From an uncultured Sphingomonadales bacterium (lineage in GTDB: Bacteria > Pseudomonadota > Alphaproteobacteria > Sphingomonadales > Rhodothalassiaceae), in assembly GCA_947499155.1 (NCBI GenBank), contig CANMND010000006.1, positions 62,001-126,000 of the forward strand: a stretch of DNA of 64,000 nt. Reading direction: 5' to 3'. The notes beneath the pieces are model-generated. The model worked only from the letters and a program-made list of their open reading frames with translations, searched no databases and was not told the DNA's origin. Below, piece by piece: positions 25,855 through 35,070 of the stretch (position 1 is the stretch's first letter; each line of letters starts with the position of its first letter). The translations under genes were made by a program, and so were the position numbers.

Positions 25855-27717
25855 TTAAGCCATACCATAATACCATGCAGCTATAGCTGTGAATGCCACC
25901 CACATAATAATAGATAAAGGCACGCCAGCCTTGACGAAATCCCGGAACTTGTAGTGCCCTGGCCCCATGACCAAAAGATTGGTCTGATAGCCAAATGGTG
26001 TCGCAAACGAGCATTTTGATGCAAAGATCAAGGCAATGGCAAATAATTCAGGTGGAGCGTCGATCTGATAAGCGATGGAGATTGCAATCGGTGTGAACAA
26101 TATGGCGGTAGCATTATTCGAAAGCAGATTGGTGAGAACAGCAACCATAAGAAAAAAGCTTGAGATCACCACCAAGTCCGATGCGCCACCCAGGAATCCG
26201 AGCATGGTATCTGCTATATAGGCTGCGCCGCCGGTCCCGGCCATGGCATGACCCATGGCGATGGCAGCGGCAATGATCATGATGACTTTCTGATCAATGG
26301 CGCGCGCTGCTTGTCTTATGTTGATGCAACCTGTCGCTACCATAGCCAATGACCCGCAAAGAGCAGCGACTGTGATCGGAAGCAGTCCGAAACCGGCAGC
26401 CGCTATGGTGGCTGCAAAAATGGTGATAGCAACAGCACTGTTGCGTTCCACAGGAAAGTCAGATGCGGACCATTCCAGCAAGAGTAAATCGCGGTTACCG
26501 CGCAGGCCGTGGATGTCTTTACGTCGACCAAGCAACAGCAGGACGTCACCCGGTTCCAGAACCAGTTTGGCTGTATGGGACCGGATCATGCGGGAGCGAC
26601 GCTGGATTCCCAGAACGACACAATTGGTCAACGACCTGAATCCTACTTGTTCCAATGTGCGTCCCTGAAGGCGAGAGGCCGGCGCAATCATGATTTCTGC
26701 CATCATGCTTTCACTGCCAGGATGCGGTCCGTTCTGGCTGTCTGACGTGCCACCGACGCCCCCCTTGGACCACGCCCCACTTAGCAGCTCAGGCGATTTT
26801 TTCAGCATGTCGGTCAGACTTTGCCTGGTTGCGGCGACAACCAGTGTATCTCCTTGCCTGAGCGTAATGTCATGAAAGGGTGGCAGCAGCACATCTTCAT
26901 TGCGACGAATAGCGCGGATGCTCACGTCCGTCAGACCGGGGAACAGGCCAGATATGGCAGTCAGCCCCTGAAGTGCCCCGCCTTCTGATACCTCAAGCTG
27001 GACAAGAAACTGTTTGGAAGAACCACCGCCAAATTGCGTGGATAAAGTCGCACGATCAGGCAGTAGTTTTGGGGCTATGAATGCCACATAGAAGAACCCG
27101 GCAAAACCAAGCATGATGCCAGGGATAGTAATTTGGAAGAAACTTAGATGTGAACCAGTGATTTGTGCATAGCCACTGGCGACCAGAAGGTTTGCACTGG
27201 AGCCGATCAGGGTGAGGTTTCCGCCGAGAATTGCCGCATAGGACAAGGGAATCATAACCCGGCTGGGGTTCATGTTCATCCGTCCCGCAAGCGCGTTTAA
27301 TATCGGAATGAAGATTGCAACAATCGGGGTGTTATTCAAAAAGCCTGATGAAATAAGGACAATGGCAAGAACACCGAACAGCACTAGCAGGGGAGACGAT
27401 TGCGCAGGGCCAACCAGACGCCGTACCGGCTCGTCGAGAGCGCCTGATACGGTCAGCGCCTGACCCATAACCATCAGACTAAGGATAGCAAGAAGGGCGG
27501 GGTCGGCAAAGCCAGCGATCAAGTCGCGAACACTGGCAAGGTCCTTGCCCGTCTCGGGATCAATCATCGGGAATAACTGGAACGTCAAAAGCAGGCCAAC
27601 GATGATGGCGAGCGACGTCAGTTCCATGGATATGCGGTCAATGGCATAAAGCACCATACCCCCTGCAATTACAGCAAAGGTTATCCACATTTGAATGTTG
27701 GGGTCGATTGATGTCAT
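25855..27717 (-). CDS. SLC13-family permease with two RCK_C domains
   Basis: Inner-membrane transporter of 620 aa in the divalent anion:Na+ symporter superfamily. About five N-terminal membrane helices, including the conserved SGFLNNTPIVAIFIPIL, are followed by a cytoplasmic insert with two TrkA-C/RCK_C-like domains (about residues 210-290 and 330-410). A second set of helices contains NLLSNNATAILFTPIAI, the matching inverted-repeat motif. Homologues move sulfate, phosphate or dicarboxylates, and the soluble insert may sense a ligand. No neighbouring gene hints at the substrate. Confidence 0.88.
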   Translation of the reverse strand: MTSIDPNIQMWITFAVIAGGMVLYAIDRISMELTSLAIIVGLLLTFQLFPMIDPETGKDLASVRDLIAGFADPALLAILSLMVMGQALTVSGALDEPVRRLVGPAQSSPLLVLFGVLAIVLISSGFLNNTPIVAIFIPILNALAGRMNMNPSRVMIPLSYAAILGGNLTLIGSSANLLVASGYAQITGSHLSFFQITIPGIMLGFAGFFYVAFIAPKLLPDRATLSTQFGGGSSKQFLVQLEVSEGGALQGLTAISGLFPGLTDVSIRAIRRNEDVLLPPFHDITLRQGDTLVVAATRQSLTDMLKKSPELLSGAWSKGGVGGTSDSQNGPHPGSESMMAEIMIAPASRLQGRTLEQVGFRSLTNCVVLGIQRRSRMIRSHTAKLVLEPGDVLLLLGRRKDIHGLRGNRDLLLLEWSASDFPVERNSAVAITIFAATIAAAGFGLLPITVAALCGSLAMVATGCINIRQAARAIDQKVIMIIAAAIAMGHAMAGTGGAAYIADTMLGFLGGASDLVVISSFFLMVAVLTNLLSNNATAILFTPIAISIAYQIDAPPELFAIALIFASKCSFATPFGYQTNLLVMGPGHYKFRDFVKAGVPLSIIMWVAFTAIAAWYYGMA

Positions 27718-27836
27718 AAAGCGGAAAACCGGTTCCCTTCGTGGCCAAGCCGCCGAATATAGAGCCTGAGACAGCTCTGAACCAGATAGATTATCAGATA
27801 ATCTGAAGAGATGATCGATTTGGTGTGTAAATTTCG

Positions 27837-28751
27837 TCAGCGTCGACCTGATGCTGATGGGGCAACAACCGGGGCCTCGCGCAGCACAAGTATGGTGATA
27901 CGGCGGTTTTCAGCACGGGTAGAATCTGTTGGATAAAGTGGCTCTGTCGCAGCCTTTCCGGTTGCCTCCGAGAAGCGATCACTGCTGACTCCGCTGCGGG
28001 AGAGATGCCGCCTGGATGTATTTGCCCTATCGGCGGAAAGCTCCCAATTGGTGTAATCACTTCCTTTGCCGAACGCACTGGAATCCGTATGGCCCTTGAT
28101 GGCGATGCGGTTGGGAAGTGTTGCGATAATAGCCCCGAACTCGCGCAGAAGGCGTTGTGCATAGCCATAAAGTTCAGCGGTACCGTCGCGGAACATCGAC
28201 CGGCCGTCCTTGTCAGTAATCTGAATGCGTACTCCCTCTGGTGTCTGCTCAATCAGTATCTGGTCCTTGTGCCGGGCAAGCTCAGGGGACTCCTGTACCG
28301 CTTGGCGCAAGGTATTTTCCAGTGCATTAAGAGCCTGGTCGTCCTCTTTGCGCAGCTTGTCTTCAAACTGGGCTTGTGGTGTATCGGAGCTGTCCTTGGC
28401 GCGAGCGATATTGTCTGTGTCATTAACTGCCGTGGGAGGTGGTCCCTGAATGCGGGTGATGGAAGCGCTTGCTCCCATGGTACCGCTTGAGTCCATGGCG
28501 GTGCCGGCCAAAGGCTTGCCGGAACCAGAACTTCCACTGACACTTGCCGATGTGGGGGTAAAGTAATCGGCCAGACCGTCAAGCGTTTCCTTGTCGGTAA
28601 CATTCAACAGCCAAAGCAGCATGAAAAACGCCATCATCGCTGTTGTGAAATCGGCATAGGCGACTTTCCATGCACCGCCGTGATGGCCGCCACCACCGCC
28701 TTTTTTCACCTTTTTGATGATGATCGGTTTTTCATTGTCCTTTTTTGCCAC
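27837..28751 (-). CDS. motB: Flagellar motor protein MotB (OmpA/MotB family)
   Basis: Stator protein with one N-terminal membrane helix carrying the proton-channel Asp in VAYADFTTAMMAFFMLLW (about residue 34 from the chosen start), a plug region, and a C-terminal OmpA-like peptidoglycan-binding domain (IKGHTDSSAF, ELSADRANTSRRHL, RRITILV). The frame opens at a GTG at 28784, but a second GTG at 28751 has GGAG close by and starts at the usual basic IIIKKVKK segment, so I prefer it. motA and the other flagellar genes are not adjacent, so this stator gene is an orphan in the window. The HHGGAWKVAYADF context is typical of alphaproteobacterial MotB. Confidence 0.9.
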   Translation of the reverse strand: MAKKDNEKPIIIKKVKKGGGGGHHGGAWKVAYADFTTAMMAFFMLLWLLNVTDKETLDGLADYFTPTSASVSGSSGSGKPLAGTAMDSSGTMGASASITRIQGPPPTAVNDTDNIARAKDSSDTPQAQFEDKLRKEDDQALNALENTLRQAVQESPELARHKDQILIEQTPEGVRIQITDKDGRSMFRDGTAELYGYAQRLLREFGAIIATLPNRIAIKGHTDSSAFGKGSDYTNWELSADRANTSRRHLSRSGVSSDRFSEATGKAATEPLYPTDSTRAENRRITILVLREAPVVAPSASGRR

Positions 28752-28828
28752 CGACTGCTCCGACTGATGGGCCAATACAGCCACAAGCCTGTCACAACAG
28801 CGTTAATATTCTCTTGCGGCTATGGTGC

Positions 28829-31231
28829 TTATTCGCCCCTCTTGGGTACAAGGGTGAGCCGATTGCCTGACCGCTCGTCGGGTATGGTGCTTTTGATAGC
28901 GATAGAACGGCCTTCCAGCCACAAGGGCAGCATGTCGCGATAATGCCTGGAAAACATTATGCCCGATTGCCCTGTGGGAATGATGTAACGCGAGGCATCA
29001 AGGTCGGCGAGATCATAAACCACTCGATAGCTGGGACCATGGGTGAAGCTGTAGGGGTCGACTGCCCCGAAATTTGGTCCTGCCACATTGACAGTGTAGG
29101 TTCCTCCGGGTGCGCCGTTTCGGCTTTCAAAGAATGAGGCAAGTGCTGGCACCTGCGAGAATGGCCGATGTTCCTGTACTGCCTGATGAAGACTGTCCCA
29201 GCGCCATTTTTCCCATGTAGTTGTCCCCAATCGTCCGGCCACATCATCAAGTGCATCTTTTAGGGCACGCTGTACCATTTCTGAACAGGTTTCAGTGACA
29301 GGGGTTGTCACATCATTGCACCAGCGCGCCTTGCCATTCTCGTCGGAAAGAACACCACGCAGGAACTCAACCTTTGACCCCTGATAACGGAAAAACTTGT
29401 CGGCCAATTCATCGGCATAGATGTGTTTGCCCAAGGCCCTATGCCAGGCGGTGAAAATGAGGGGCTGAGGTTTGTCGCCCACCATTTCCAGATCCCAGTC
29501 GGACATGGCGTCAAGTACAGCCTTAAGCCGCGTATCATCAGTGCCTTTTGAATGCATGAGCATGAGCGGTAAAAGATCAGCAGCCACACCTGAATGCACA
29601 TCCATCTGTATGGCAGTCATGCTGGCTGTGTCGTGGGGTGCACGTTCAGCGATCAGTTGACGTATGCGATCGCCACGATAGGGGAGCGCCCATTCGCTGG
29701 TCAGATAATGTGGGTAGCTGTCATCGATGATTTTTTCATTGGCAGTGGCGATCACACCATTGTCGGGATTGTATATGCGCGGCAATTCTGAATAGGGAAT
29801 TGTGCCTGTCCAGTCATAGCCTGCCTTCCAGCCCGGTGCAGGCACAAGCCCATATGTGTCATTTAGAGGACTGCGAACAGGGACACGTCCCGGTGCGTAA
29901 TAGCCGATATTTCCCCTGGTATCGGCGACAACCATATTTTGCTCGGGCGCGATATAATGCTGCATGGCTTCAACAAAATCTTCAAAGCTTTTGGCGCCAA
30001 AGATTTCAGGTCCCATGCTTGCAGTGGTGTCATCGTCGTCAAGCGCGGTCCAGCGCAAGGCGATAACAGCATTCTCAGGTATATTCGATCTGATATCGGC
30101 CCGTCCGTCTGAGATCACCGGGCCATGGCGGGTTTCGCGTACGGTGATGGTCACCGGTGGCGCGTCCTTTACATGGATGATTTCTTCACGCGTTATGAAG
30201 GGCTCTGGTCCGTCCGGCGTGAGATAGGCGGTGCCATCGTCCGTCAGTTTTTCCAGATAAAGATCCTGTACATCAGGGTTTACATTGGTAAAGCCCCAGG
30301 CAATCGAGGAATTGCGGCCAAGGACGATATAGGGAGAGCCGGGCATGCTGGCTCCAATTATATCCTCGTCGCCGACTTTCATGTGGGCAAGGTACCAAAG
30401 GGACGGTGTGGTCAGGCCAAGATGGGGATCATTGGCAAGAAGGGGCAGGCCGCTTTTGGTGTGGGCACCTGATACCACCCAGTTGTTGGAGCCAAGTCCC
30501 CGGGGTTTCCCGATATCAGTTGCAGCCGTGCGTATGGTGGAGAGATCAAGCCCATCATAAAGCTGATCCAGATCGGGCAAGGGATGCGGCGCGTCTCCGG
30601 GATAGGGCGGGTAAAAATCAGCCAGTTGCTGCGGGTCAAGGGTGCGTGACAGATCAAACCGGGCCAGTTCCATCCAGTAATTGCCGCCAAGGTCCATCGC
30701 CATGATCTTCAGCCAGCCCAGTGTATCTATAGGTGTCCATGGTTCGGGGCGGATTCCGGTCAGCAAAAATTCAGGTGGCAAGGCTCCGCGTCTGGTTTCA
30801 AGATAGGCATTGACGCCATTGGCATAGGCAATAAGGCCGGCGCGTGCATCCGGTGTCTGATGAGGCCATGCTTTTCTGGCGCGGTCATAAAGGGAAAGTG
30901 TCCGCAGAAAAATATCGGAAGAAAGGGCCGCCTCGCCCGCCACTTCTGCCAGACGACCGGAGGCGATGCGCCGATGCATTTCCATTTGCCACAAACGATC
31001 CTGGGCATGGGCAAAGCCGATGGCGTAAAAAGCATCTTCGCGAGTCTCAGCCTCAATATGAGGAACACCATTGGAATCGCGGGTGATGTGAACTTCAGTC
31101 TGAAGGTTGGGCAGTGTGATGGAGCCACGAATTATTGGCTCAGCACTTTTAAGCCAAAACCAGCCAATAATGAGCAGCAGAATTACCGCCAATAAGAGTA
31201 TCAGTGCGATCCGTCCTAATATCCGAGCCAT
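28829..31231 (-). CDS. Penicillin acylase family (Ntn-hydrolase) protein
   Basis: Periplasmic or membrane-anchored amidase precursor of 800 aa. An N-terminal hydrophobic helix (IALILLLAVILLLIIGWFWL) is followed by the alpha chain, and the autocatalytic cleavage site leaves Ser of GSNNWVVSG (about residue 246) as the nucleophile. The beta chain keeps NDPHLGL, SIAWGFTNVNPDVQDLYLEK and the oxyanion/catalytic Asn region. An upstream in-frame TTG at 31246 is less likely than ATG 31231, which has GGGGAAG before it. The family includes penicillin G acylases, acyl-homoserine-lactone acylases and related amidases; the substrate is not readable. It stands alone on the minus strand. Confidence 0.9.
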   Translation of the reverse strand: MARILGRIALILLLAVILLLIIGWFWLKSAEPIIRGSITLPNLQTEVHITRDSNGVPHIEAETREDAFYAIGFAHAQDRLWQMEMHRRIASGRLAEVAGEAALSSDIFLRTLSLYDRARKAWPHQTPDARAGLIAYANGVNAYLETRRGALPPEFLLTGIRPEPWTPIDTLGWLKIMAMDLGGNYWMELARFDLSRTLDPQQLADFYPPYPGDAPHPLPDLDQLYDGLDLSTIRTAATDIGKPRGLGSNNWVVSGAHTKSGLPLLANDPHLGLTTPSLWYLAHMKVGDEDIIGASMPGSPYIVLGRNSSIAWGFTNVNPDVQDLYLEKLTDDGTAYLTPDGPEPFITREEIIHVKDAPPVTITVRETRHGPVISDGRADIRSNIPENAVIALRWTALDDDDTTASMGPEIFGAKSFEDFVEAMQHYIAPEQNMVVADTRGNIGYYAPGRVPVRSPLNDTYGLVPAPGWKAGYDWTGTIPYSELPRIYNPDNGVIATANEKIIDDSYPHYLTSEWALPYRGDRIRQLIAERAPHDTASMTAIQMDVHSGVAADLLPLMLMHSKGTDDTRLKAVLDAMSDWDLEMVGDKPQPLIFTAWHRALGKHIYADELADKFFRYQGSKVEFLRGVLSDENGKARWCNDVTTPVTETCSEMVQRALKDALDDVAGRLGTTTWEKWRWDSLHQAVQEHRPFSQVPALASFFESRNGAPGGTYTVNVAGPNFGAVDPYSFTHGPSYRVVYDLADLDASRYIIPTGQSGIMFSRHYRDMLPLWLEGRSIAIKSTIPDERSGNRLTLVPKRGE

Positions 31232-31374
31232 GACTTTCTTCCCCAATTAATCGTGACCAGATCCGCACAAGGTTCGCGTTGGCGATTGCGGGTCTGCCAG
31301 GCTGGACAGGTCGGTCTCTTTTATGCTTACCGTCTTGCCTGTCTTATCAGGATTTATAAAGTAACGGTGAAATC

Positions 31375-32256
31375 ATGTCCCGCAACCTCACATTTTTGGG
31401 ATTAGGCGTAATGGGCTATCCCATGGCCGGTCATCTTGCCCGCAATGGGCATCGTGTCACGGTCTATAACCGCACGACGGAAAAGGCGGAGCGCTGGCTT
31501 GAGGATTATGGCGCAAGTGGCGACCATGGCATGGCCACAACACCTGCAAAGGCCGTCAAAGATGCGGACATGGTCTTTGCATGCGTTGGCGCAGACAAGG
31601 ATGTGCGTGCGGTGTGCACGGGTGTGGAGGGCGCCTTTGCTGCCATGAAGGCTGGCGCAATATTTGTGGACCATACAACGGCATCTGCAGGCTGTGCCCG
31701 TGACATGGCCAAAGAGGCGGCCAAACTGGGTCTGTCTTTTCTGGATGCGCCTGTTTCAGGCGGTGAGGCAGGAGCCGTGGCTGGAAAACTCACCATCATG
31801 ACAGGTGGCGATCGTGCGGCCTTTGAAAAGGCGGAGCCGGTGATGCAAGCCTATGGCCACATGATCCGTCTTTTGGGTGAAGCGGGCGCGGGCCAGACTG
31901 CCAAAATGGTCAACCAGATTTGTATCGCCGGTACCTTGCAAGGACTGTCGGAAGCCCTTCATTTTTGTATGGAGGCGGGGCTTGATTCGGATGCTGTCGT
32001 GGATGTGATCTCGAAAGGGGCGGCTCAAAGCTGGCAGATGGAAAACCGGGCGGCAACAATGGCGAAGGGCGAATTTGATTTCGGTTTTGCCGTTGACTGG
32101 ATGCGCAAGGATCTGGGTATCGTCCTGGAAGAGGCCCGGCGCATGAATATCTCCCTGCCGGTCACAGCCCTTGTTGACCAGTTTTATGCCGATGTTGTGG
32201 CCATGGGCGGCTCGCGGAATGATACATCAAGCCTGATCCGGCGCTTTCGCAAATAA
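31375..32256 (+). CDS. NAD(P)-dependent beta-hydroxyacid dehydrogenase (HIBADH family)
   Basis: Cytoplasmic oxidoreductase of 293 aa. The N-terminal Rossmann fold has the family signature LGLGVMGYPMAGHLARNGH. The substrate-binding signature DAPVSGGEAGAVAGKLTIMTGG lies near residue 125, and the catalytic Lys sits in AKMVNQICIAG near residue 178. Members act on 3-hydroxyisobutyrate, tartronate semialdehyde or related short beta-hydroxyacids. No valine or glycolate genes flank it, so specificity is open. Confidence 0.9.
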   Translation: MSRNLTFLGLGVMGYPMAGHLARNGHRVTVYNRTTEKAERWLEDYGASGDHGMATTPAKAVKDADMVFACVGADKDVRAVCTGVEGAFAAMKAGAIFVDHTTASAGCARDMAKEAAKLGLSFLDAPVSGGEAGAVAGKLTIMTGGDRAAFEKAEPVMQAYGHMIRLLGEAGAGQTAKMVNQICIAGTLQGLSEALHFCMEAGLDSDAVVDVISKGAAQSWQMENRAATMAKGEFDFGFAVDWMRKDLGIVLEEARRMNISLPVTALVDQFYADVVAMGGSRNDTSSLIRRFRK

Positions 32257-32303
32257 GAGCCGCAGGTTTTGCAGATAATGCCTGGTGTACGCGCACTGTT
32301 TGC

Positions 32304-32331
32304 TTGACCTTGCGCCTCTCCTCGCTATAGT
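32304..32331 (+). promoter_or_regulatory. Promoter of rpsD
   Basis: TTGACC (32304-32309) and TATAGT (32326-32331) with a 16-bp spacer, about 130 bases ahead of rpsD: a good sigma70-type match. Confidence 0.65.
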
Positions 32332-32345
32332 CCGCGTTCTTCGAA

Positions 32346-32372
32346 CGGGTGGCAGATTTAGTCCGCCACCCG
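32346..32372 (+). promoter_or_regulatory. Hairpin in the rpsD leader
   Basis: CGGGTGGC (32346-32353) pairs perfectly with GCCACCCG (32365-32372) over an 11-nt loop, just downstream of the predicted start of transcription and about 85 bases before the rpsD ATG. It has no T tract, so it is a leader structure rather than a terminator. Confidence 0.5.
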
Positions 32373-32457
32373 CGTGGGTGCCTGATGTCTGCCAATTGGT
32401 GATATTAGGGGACGATAGGCGTCCGACCCATGGCGCAATGAAAGGACGCGGTTCGAC

Positions 32458-33069
32458 ATGAGCAAGCGTATCAGTGCAAAGCACAAAATCGATCGCCGCA
32501 TGGGCGAAAACATTTGGGGTCGTGCCAAAAGCCCCGTAAATACCCGTTCATATGGTCCAGGTGAACATGGTCAGCGCCGTAAAGGCAAGCTGTCCGATTT
32601 CGGAACCCAGCTTCGCGCCAAGCAGAAGCTGAAGGGCTATTATGGATCTATCACCGAAAAGCAGTTCCATGGTTATTATATGCTTGCGTCCCGTAAGAGG
32701 GGCGATACGGGTGAAAACCTGATCGGTATTTTGGAGCGTCGCCTGGATGCGGTCGTTTACCGGGCAAAATTTGTTCCAACAGTTTTTGCCGCCCGTCAGT
32801 TTGTGAGCCACGCTCATGTCCTGGTCAATGGCAAGCGCGTTAACGTACCCAGCTATCTGGTGAAAGAAGGCGACGTCATCGAAGTGCGTGAAAAGTCACG
32901 CCAGATGCCGATGGTCCTGGAAGCCGCCCAGAACCCTGAGCGCGACGTGCCTGAGTACATCACGGTCGAAGGTACGAAAGCGACTTATGGCCGGGTGCCA
33001 ACACTGGACGAGGTGCCTTATCCCGTTCGGATGGAACCCAATCTGGTGGTCGAGTTCTACTCACGTTAA
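32458..33069 (+). CDS. rpsD: 30S ribosomal protein S4
   Basis: Primary 16S rRNA-binding protein, 203 aa. It begins [30 protein letters not shown] in the alphaproteobacterial style and has the S4 RNA-binding domain around residues 90-155 ([47 protein letters not shown]). It ends in the conserved [16 protein letters not shown] ten bases upstream is the ribosome site. It is monocistronic here, with its own promoter and terminator, as is common in Alphaproteobacteria where rpsD lies outside the alpha operon. Confidence 0.98.
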   Translation: MSKRISAKHKIDRRMGENIWGRAKSPVNTRSYGPGEHGQRRKGKLSDFGTQLRAKQKLKGYYGSITEKQFHGYYMLASRKRGDTGENLIGILERRLDAVVYRAKFVPTVFAARQFVSHAHVLVNGKRVNVPSYLVKEGDVIEVREKSRQMPMVLEAAQNPERDVPEYITVEGTKATYGRVPTLDEVPYPVRMEPNLVVEFYSR

Positions 33070-33092
33070 TCCGGATTGAGACTTGCCATGAA

Positions 33093-33124
33093 AGCGCCGC
33101 AGGGGCATCCTTGCGGCGCTTTTT
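33093..33124 (+). terminator. Terminator of rpsD
   Basis: AGCGCCGCA (33093-33101) and TGCGGCGCT (33112-33120) form a 9-bp stem with a 10-nt loop followed by a T run. Confidence 0.9.
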
Positions 33125-33156
33125 GTATGGGAATGTGAATTTGGCAGGATGAAGCG

Positions 33157-33666
33157 GTGACGGCAATTCCAAATAGAAGTGGGGTGGGTGAGATTGATAT
33201 CCGGTTTGGGCGAGATGATGATTCCGATGGCGTGATCGCCCTGGTCGACCAGTGCTTTTCCGCATATCCGGGCTGCGTGTTAGACCTGCCGGGCCTTGAT
33301 GCAGACCTGCCCAGGATTGCACAGAACTTCAAGGCTCAGGGTGGTCTCTTTTGGGTGGCGGAAGAGCGCGGCGAGATTGTTGGTATGATCGGCTACGCGC
33401 CGCTTGGAGACGACGTTATCGAACTGAAGCGCCTTTATGTTTCCCCTATGAAGCGCCGGGCAGGCCTTGCCACACGTCTCCTTCATCTGGTGACTGACAG
33501 TGCTCTGAAAATTGGGGCTCGCAGGATCGATCTTTGGTCAGATGCGCGATTTCTGGAAGCCCATGCCTTTTATATGAGGCACGGATTTTTTCGCCCAGGC
33601 GATACCCGCTATCTGAATGACCCTTCAGAGACAACCGAGCATCTTTTTCGGCGAGATTTGTGCTAA
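33157..33666 (+). CDS. GNAT-family N-acetyltransferase
   Basis: Acetyl-CoA-dependent N-acetyltransferase of 169 aa with a GTG start preceded by AGGA. The acetyl-CoA loop (motif A) is LKRLYVSPMKRRAGLATRLLHL, followed by the beta4-alpha4 region GARRIDLWSDARFLEAHAFYMRHGFF. The substrate cannot be predicted. It lies just after rpsD but is separated from it by the terminator. Confidence 0.88.
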   Translation: MTAIPNRSGVGEIDIRFGRDDDSDGVIALVDQCFSAYPGCVLDLPGLDADLPRIAQNFKAQGGLFWVAEERGEIVGMIGYAPLGDDVIELKRLYVSPMKRRAGLATRLLHLVTDSALKIGARRIDLWSDARFLEAHAFYMRHGFFRPGDTRYLNDPSETTEHLFRRDLC

Positions 33667-33697
33667 AAGTCCCGTTAACGATACATTTTGCTTTAAA

Positions 33698-33712
33698 TTA
33701 ACGAAAATTTAA
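33698..33712 (+). promoter_or_regulatory. Candidate CtrA-binding site
   Basis: TTAA (33698-33701), seven bases, TTAA (33709-33712): an exact match to the TTAA-N7-TTAA core bound by the alphaproteobacterial cell-cycle regulator CtrA. TACAAT directly after it (33713-33718) could be the -10 box of the gene starting at 33804. The region is AT-rich, so chance occurrence is possible. Confidence 0.4.
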
Positions 33713-33803
33713 TACAATATTTCCCGAATTGGGGCCGTCTTTCGGATGCGCCTTGCAGGTCTGTTGTCAGGGTGGATGGTGACAAGACGGGGGGGGTAAA
33801 GTA

Positions 33804-34412
33804 ATGCTGGGTGCTATTTTTCCAGTTATATTGGGACTGGCGGTCAGTGGGGACGTGGGCCACCAGTGGGACCATGACTACACGCCATCAGAGCAATGTG
33901 CTTTTTCTGATATGTCACAGACACTAGCGATGCAGGAAGAGTGGCATGACCTGTCCTATAGTGTCATAAAGAATCCAGAAGTTGCGTCAGAACTTATGCG
34001 CGTCATGCCTGATTATAGGCTGGCCTTTGTTCATGCGGACCATTCAGGTGTTTTGCTCGTCGGCGGGCAAAGGCTTGAAGGCGCCACTCCATCCTCGTCA
34101 CAACAGGGTAAATACTGGATGGATACGGCTGATGGCGTACGTCTTGCTTGTCAAAGCGAAGATGTGCGCTGCGATGTCGATGTGTTTGATGATGCTCCCT
34201 ATGGCATTCGTGCAAGTACGCGCTTTGAAAGTGGAACTGGTCTCATGCGACGTGAAACACTTGCTTTCATGGACAGGGATCGGTGCATTTATTCCATACA
34301 GTTTAATTCCCATGAGGCAGAAATTACGGAAAAAGCCTGGCAGGATGTCGGCGATATCCTGATGACACTCCGCAACATTGTCGGTGGTATCACGCGACCG
34401 AACGCGGGCTGA
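33804..34412 (+). CDS. Hypothetical exported protein, 202 aa
   Basis: Not a family I recognise. The N-terminus (MLGAIFPVILGLAVSGDVGHQ) is a plausible short signal peptide or anchor, and the remainder is acidic and soluble with two Cys pairs (CAFSDM..., CQSEDVRCDVDVFDD) that may form disulfides in the periplasm. A ribosome-like GGGGGGG tract lies 14-20 bases before the ATG. A candidate CtrA site lies 90 bases upstream. It is followed by another exported protein gene on the same strand. Confidence 0.7.
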   Translation: MLGAIFPVILGLAVSGDVGHQWDHDYTPSEQCAFSDMSQTLAMQEEWHDLSYSVIKNPEVASELMRVMPDYRLAFVHADHSGVLLVGGQRLEGATPSSSQQGKYWMDTADGVRLACQSEDVRCDVDVFDDAPYGIRASTRFESGTGLMRRETLAFMDRDRCIYSIQFNSHEAEITEKAWQDVGDILMTLRNIVGGITRPNAG

Positions 34413-34506
34413 GTATTGCTTTCTTGCCGTTTCGTGTTTTGTGTTCTGCTGCGTTTGCCTTTAAGCTCGATGGTTGTCGTGGGTGAGGGCAAAGGATGTG
34501 GATTGA

Positions 34507-35058
34507 ATGATGCGATTTTTGATTCTCATATTTGTTATAGGGTGTACGGCTGTTACATGCTCCTTGCGTGCTCAGGAAGCGTCTCAGGTGGATATTGCTC
34601 CACAGCCGGATGATGCGCTTGAGCGCGGCCTCGCCCTTCTGGAAAGTGATAAGTCTGGGGACTGGGAGGCGGCGATTGGACTTCTTGAGGTGGCAGCATC
34701 ACAAGGTGCACCGGTTTATCTGTTAATTGCCGATAGCTGGCGGCAGGGCTTTGGGGTAGCGAGGAACCCTGGGAACGCCGAAAAATGGTATAAAATAGGT
34801 GCGGAAACCGGGGATGGATTTGCACAATTCGAACTCGGCCATATGTATCTTCATGGTGAAGAAATCCCGCAAGATATGGTGCAAGCGGTCTTTTATTTGC
34901 AGCTTTCCGTTGATCGGCTGCAAGATCCGATAATGAAAAGGCATGCGGAAACCGCCTTGTCCCGAGCCCGATTGGGGGCAGGGTGGGAAGACTGGCAGAA
35001 AGCTCGTGCTTTGATAAAAGAGTGGAAGCCCAAAAGCCTGACGGACCTTATAAACTGA
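34507..35058 (+). CDS. Exported Sel1-like repeat protein, 183 aa
   Basis: A signal peptide (MMRFLILIFVIGCTAVTCSL, cleaved near RAQ) precedes about four short alpha-hairpins of the Sel1/TPR type. The clearest is GDGFAQFELGHMYLHGEEIPQDMVQAVFYLQ, with the alternating Ala/Gly/Leu pattern, after an earlier DSWRQGFGVARNPGNAEKWYKIGAE unit. Such repeats mediate protein-protein contacts in the periplasm. The partner is unknown. Confidence 0.8.
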   Translation: MMRFLILIFVIGCTAVTCSLRAQEASQVDIAPQPDDALERGLALLESDKSGDWEAAIGLLEVAASQGAPVYLLIADSWRQGFGVARNPGNAEKWYKIGAETGDGFAQFELGHMYLHGEEIPQDMVQAVFYLQLSVDRLQDPIMKRHAETALSRARLGAGWEDWQKARALIKEWKPKSLTDLIN

Positions 35059-35070
35059 TGGTGCCAATGG

